Assembly: GCA_936450465.1 (NCBI GenBank)
Contig: OW388301.1
Span: 18,705,523 to 18,769,522 of the forward strand
Length of the DNA: 64,000 bases
Source: Gibbula magus
Lineage: Eukaryota; Mollusca; Gastropoda; Trochida; Trochidae
Reading direction: 5' to 3'
The notes under the pieces: generated by a model
Database searches by the model: none
Seen by the model: the letters and a program-made list of their open reading frames with translations, nothing else
What the model was told of the DNA's origin: nothing
Program-made: the position numbers and the translations under genes
Part shown: one piece after another, positions 59,081 through 64,000 of the stretch
Layout of the letters: each line of letters starts with the position of its first letter
Position numbering within the stretch: position 1 is the first letter of the stretch

Positions 59081-62000
59081 ATTTTTTTTTTATAATTTTA
59101 ATTTTTTTCCATTTTTACATATAATATGACTCCGGTACATGGTAATGTTTACATGTTTACATGCAATAAAACAAAAAGACAAATAATAAGTATGATAAAC
59201 AGTATACATAAGTTCCTAAAACAGGACATGGCAAGTTGACCAGAACTTGTAGAAGTTGTCTATTTTCGAATTTATTATAGCAGTGTATTTTGTCAGTAGG
59301 TAGTAATTTTTAAGCTCCTCTTGCAAAAAATGAAAAGTTGGCATTTTTGATGATAATTTACGGTTAAAAATGATCTTTTTAAAGAGAATAAGAATCACGT
59401 TAATTTGATCATTATTTTTACGGCCAAATCCGAGTAGAATCTTTTCTTTAGTGAAGTTCAGGTTAACATCCAATTTGTCATTTAGCCAGTTTTCAAGTTG
59501 TTGTCAAATAGGAGTAACCTTGCTACAATCCCAAAATAGGTGGGTAATAGTTTCTAAGGAGTCAGAACAGAAGCTACATAAATTGGTTGTAGTGTATTTC
59601 ATCTTAAAAAGTCTATTATTTGTTGCTAAGAAGTGGTGGAGGATTTTGTATTGAAACCATTGTAGATTTGTATCTTTTGAGCAGCGAAAAGGAATATGAT
59701 TGTAAAGGTGCCAAGAGTTTGTGTCAATTTCATTTCCAAGTGACCTATTCCATTTTACGCAATGCTGATTTTGGATCGATTTTGTTTTAAGTAATGCTTT
59801 ATAAAATATTTGACATCCATTTTTTGTTCTAGTGAGAAAATTTATCATATATGGTTGCAAAGTATTTTCCTCTTCGTTAGGGATTCCGATTTGATGCCCT
59901 TTTGTTTTAAGAAAGATTGTATTGAGTTTATGACTCCATAATACTCTAAATAATTTGATTTCACTTTGAATTTGTCTTCAAAAGTATCATAAGGCATGAA
60001 TTTCCCAGAGTCATTCAGAAGATCATTTATAAATAAAATACCTTTCGCATTTCATTTTCGATAAAAAAAAAAATTTCTATTGATTAAGATGTTTTGATTG
60101 AACCAAATAAGTTGCGATGGAACATTATTTTCTATATCTGCCTCCTCGTGTCTAGATAATAAATCCCACCAAGCACTGAGTAAATCTCTGTAAAAATTGT
60201 TACGAACAAGTGGAATGATACTGTTTCTTAGATTCGGGCAGTTATATTCAAATATAGTGGAAGGTCCAATTTTAGGTAGGTTCACTGAAAATAGATTACA
60301 GCCTTTCGAGTCATTATTATAAAAACGTCTTATGACAGAAACTTTTTGAGCTTGTATTATTTCTTTTATATTAGGTACATTAAGGCCACCCTCTTTAACA
60401 TTGCATATCAGTTGATCACGTTTGACTTTGTCGGGCTTGTTTCCCCATATAAATCGGAAACATTTGCCTTGAAAGTCGTCAATCATTTTGTCAGGTGGGT
60501 TGGGTAGAGCTACGAAAAGATGATTTAATTTTGGAAGTATTATAGATTTTAATATGGTGATTCTACCAAGAGGTGTTAGCTTTCGACTCGACCATATTGA
60601 CATAAGGATTTCACAGTGTCGTAACTTATCTTTATAGTTCAATTCAATCATATTCTCTATATCTACGTCGAATTTTATTCCTAGAAGTTCGAAATCACTT
60701 TGTTCCCAATTTAAATTCCATTTGTGGCAGAGTTTCATTTTTGAGCGTTTCTTTGAACCAATCCAAATAATTCTTGTTTTGTCAATATTAACTTTTAGAC
60801 CTTAAAAGCGGGCAAAAAATGTCAGAACATGAAGCACTGCTTGCAGACTGCGTTCTGATCCATTTAAACTACAAGAAGTATCATCCGCGAATTGGTTGAG
60901 GAGATATTCTACATTGCCTACTTTAATTCCTTTGATTTCAGCATGATTACGAATCATTATAGCCAGGATTTCAACACAAAGAATGAACAGATATGGCGAT
61001 AATGGATCTCCTTGACGACAGCCCCTGTACATATTAAAGTTTGATGATCCGAAACCATTAACCAGAATACTTGATTTGATATTTTTGTAAAATACCTTTA
61101 TCCACCGTTTCATAGATTTTCCAAAATTGAAAAAAGTGAGTGTTTTGTCTATAAATAACCAATCAACGGTGTCGAAGGCCTTTTCGAAATCATTCAATAA
61201 GAGAAGTCCAGGAATTTTATATGTATCAGTATAATCGATCAAATCATATATATGTCTGGTAATATCACCTATGTATCTACCGGACATAAAGCCTTTTTGA
61301 TCTTCGTTAATTAATAGATCCAAAACAGATTTAATACGTTTTGAAATAGCCATTGAGCCTACTTTATAAAATACTGATAAAAGTGAGATTGGGCGCCAGT
61401 TTTTCATGAACTGTTTTGGCTTATTTCCCTTTGGAATGCATGTTATAAGTCCTTGCTTTTGCGATACTGATAATTCTCCATTTTTGTATCCATAGTTTAA
61501 AGAACGAATAAGGTATTTTCCTAAATCAAACCAAAAGAATTTTAAAAACTCGGCAGTGAAGCCATCTGAACCAGGACTCTTATCATTTTTCAAACATTTA
61601 AGAGAGGCAAGAATTGCATCATAAGTTAGTTCGCCTTCTAGATGAGATGCAGCATCGTTTGTAAGTCTAGGAGTGTTGTAATTCTGTAACATATCTTCCA
61701 AGTCAATATCTGAAACTTCATGTTTATTGTAAAGTTTTTGGTAGAAAGATTTGACTTCTTTCTGAATATCATTTTGAGAATCAAGGATACATCCTGTGGA
61801 ATCTTCTAGTCTAGAAAATGATTTATTAAGAAAATTTCTACTTTCTAGACCCAAAAAGTAAAAAGTCTGCTTTTCGCCATGGTCTAACCACATTGCTTTT
61901 GATCTAAGAATTGAGCCTCGTGTTTTAGTTTCATATATTTCTTCAAGTTCTGTTCGAATATTATTGATGCAAGTTATTATTTTTTCCTTGGTACTTTCAT

Positions 62001-62256
62001 TTTCAGATTCATCAAGTTCGATTTCCTTTTCATTTAAAGTATCAGAAAGGTGTTTTTCTTTCTTCATTCTTTCCTTTTTTAGGAATGAAGAATACTTAAT
62101 GGTTTCTCCTCTTATCATTAACAGGATAGTTTCAAAAAGAAGTTGATCGTCAATGTTGTATTTATCCGTGTCAACTTTATACTGACCAGCAGTTTCAGAT
62201 ATAATATGTTTTACTTTACTTACTATTTTGGATCTCTGAGTAATGAATTGTTAAAC
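59081..62256 (-). mobile_element. 5'-truncated L1-like LINE (copy 2)
   Basis: Duplicate of 27634-30809 with the same TTTCAGGAAGATAT target duplication (59067-59080, 62257-62270). It was therefore inserted once, before the block was duplicated. Confidence 0.9.
59216..62250 (-). pseudogene. LINE ORF2 reverse transcriptase pseudogene (copy 2)
   Basis: Carries the same TAA at 60802-60804 and TGA codons at 60052-60054 and 59504-59506 as copy 1, and the same intact FADD and motif A. A homopolymer change near 60062-60072 alters INRKNFF to INRNFFF without changing the overall frame. Confidence 0.85.
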
Positions 62257-63199
62257 TTTCAGGAAGATATTAGAATAGTTTTGGAACTGTGCTCCGGAAA
62301 CGAATCTCTGAACAAAGTCCAAATCCAACACGTTTCTATGGAAACGAAAAGTAATAAAATATTCAGAAATCTTAAAATATCAAAAGGCAGCACTTCAGTT
62401 GGTGGATAATACACATGGAAAGTTTCAACAAGATATCATGAACCGTTTTCGAGTACTGCTCCGGAAACGAAATGATTACAGACGGACAGGGCGACGACTA
62501 TATCCCAGGTATTATAACCCGTGGGATAAAAAGTGCTATCATTGGTGCCATAGCCAAGTGTCATATCTCCAGATACTTTCAACAATCTCATTACATTCTT
62601 CTAAATTTTGTTTGATCACTAAACTCCCTCTCAAGAATGTGTCTGTACTTGTAGGATTGGTTAAAATACCACGCCATTCGTTCATTTCATAAACATGTTA
62701 TCAAACGGGACATCGTTTAGTATTCTATATATACTGTGCGGGTACAGTATATAAAATCTAAGAACAGATAACAATAATAACAATGTAATGACCTTACACA
62801 ATAACCGTCTTTTTAAAACCACCATAAATATTTACATGCTGTTGTGTTTTCGTATAAAATCAATTTTAACAAAGAGTAGACTTAACTATAACATTACAAC
62901 ATACGAACCCAAGAAAATGGTCGACTTGAAGTAATCGTGAAATGGCATATTCTCTACCATCATATTTACAACTCAGCTTTATCTGTGCATGTTGTGCCCT
63001 GAATTGCCGTATTGCCGTGTACAAATGTATAGGAACAGTTGCATAGCCTGTTTCGTAACCCTTCTCTCAACTATCTCCATCCCATAGTATATGTTCGATA
63101 CACTGATCACTTACAACGTATATAGAGTTTATCATGATAGTGTGTTTTTGGATGGTCAATATCCTGCATTAGGAATAAACATTGCATTATGCGAGCCTT

Positions 63200-63356
63200 A
63201 CAGGTGTTCAAAATGTTAACGCGTGTGACGTCATTTTCAAAAGAAGTTCCGTCATTTGACCTCTGTAATTCGCATCTTTATCCGTATTTGACCCCAACGG
63301 ATATCGAAAATATCCGTTGCCTTTATCATGCCGAGAACACCATCCATTGTATGATG
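63200..63356 (+). repeat. Dispersed repeat, copy 2 of 31753-31909
   Basis: Identical by eye to 31753-31909 through the large duplication. The rest of 62533-64000 has no supported gene. Confidence 0.6.
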
Positions 63357-64000
63357 AATGTTAAAACCGATTTTGATGAACAAAGACATTTGCCAAATTA
63401 AAAAAATAATCAAAGTGACATGTCTTCGTAAACATATATACTCTTAATACATGATTATATGTAATACAATCCAGTTGAAATATATTACTGAGGGTATTAT
63501 TTTGCTGAATTGAGATTAAACAATTTGCCAGAGAAGAGGCCACATTCATTTAAACAATGAGAAGGGAAGCTTGTCATCAGCACTGCGAGTATGTAAACCT
63601 TTGCCATGTCATAACACGAGACTTTGCTGTTTTATGATAAATGATGTGCTACTGTGGATATTCATTTGTTTTATATTTTAAATTATTAAAAACAATTAGC
63701 AAAAATACAGCATTTCTTCTAATTTCAAAAACAAAATGGAGATACCCCGGTAGAACCCTTTCATTGAGTCTCAATTCGACCCCATTTATGGTTAAAATAT
63801 GGATATATTGAACGATGTCTTCTTTTCATTCAATTTTAGAAATTCAATACCATAAATATCCTAACAAGCAGAAGACTTTCAGTTATATGAACTAATATTT
63901 GTGACGTTTTAAATTGTAGATCCATCTCTTCACAAAAATAACACTAAACATACACTATGTGATTGGTTATCGTTAGGTCTGGAGGTGCATAAACAATTGA

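Larger units (their letters stand above)
58867..62532 (+). repeat. Pearl-like element split by a LINE (copy 2)
   Basis: Duplicate of 27420-31085, including the ACGG-type tract and the 3' hairpin at 62501-62528. Confidence 0.6.
48266..64000. repeat. Near-identical segmental duplication, copy 2 (continues past the window)
   Basis: Counterpart of 16888-32553. The last base of the window aligns with 32553 and similarity has not ended there. Copy-specific changes include a 75-bp insertion at 57765-57839 and a loss of about 19 bases near 58110. Confidence 0.95.

Overview
The window is eukaryotic, AT-rich and repeat-dominated. GT-AG introns, a tRNA-derived SINE with a TCAC tail, short tandem cores next to ACGG-type tracts (pearl/Helentron-associated style) and L1-like and CR1/L2-like retrotransposon pieces suggest a mollusc, probably a gastropod; the species is my inference. 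I see no ordinary host housekeeping gene, rRNA, standalone tRNA gene or CRISPR array. Every coding region I can support is part of, or looks associated with, a mobile element.

Layout. 1-8,394: intergenic DNA with small DNA transposons (1241-1366, 2258-2773, 3506-3867, 6771-8001). 8,395-16,887: left part of an old duplication that reappears, more diverged, at 45,995-48,265. This left arm holds two insertions absent from the right arm: a Crypton-like tyrosine recombinase element (about 9181-11883, with an intact-looking three-exon gene) and a 3.5-kb nonautonomous DNA transposon (12815-16306). 16,888-32,553: a block repeated almost base for base at 48,266-64,000 (window end). It contains a plus-strand four-exon gene (CXC-like Cys cluster plus the P2X7 cytosolic 'ballast' domain, with a late in-frame TGA), a convergent minus-strand multi-exon DDE transposase pseudogene, a SINE, and a 5'-truncated L1-like LINE sitting in a pearl-like repeat. 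32,554-45,994: spacer between the two copies, with a SINE, an alternating A/B 170-bp satellite, ancient degenerate duplications, LINE 3' ends and MITEs.

How the parts relate. The P2X7-ballast gene and the transposase pseudogene converge within 10 kb and travel together in both copies. They may be the two genes of one mobile element, but I could not find its termini. The disabling changes in the transposase and the LINE are shared by both copies, so they predate the last homogenisation. Only the right copy has an extra 75-bp insertion in a transposase exon. The Crypton gene is the best candidate for a functional protein here. It has a TATA box, consensus splice sites, all visible recombinase catalytic residues and an unusual CACGTG array upstream. 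The near-identical 31.4-kb-spaced block could be a real recent duplication, a gene-conversion tract, or a retained haplotig.
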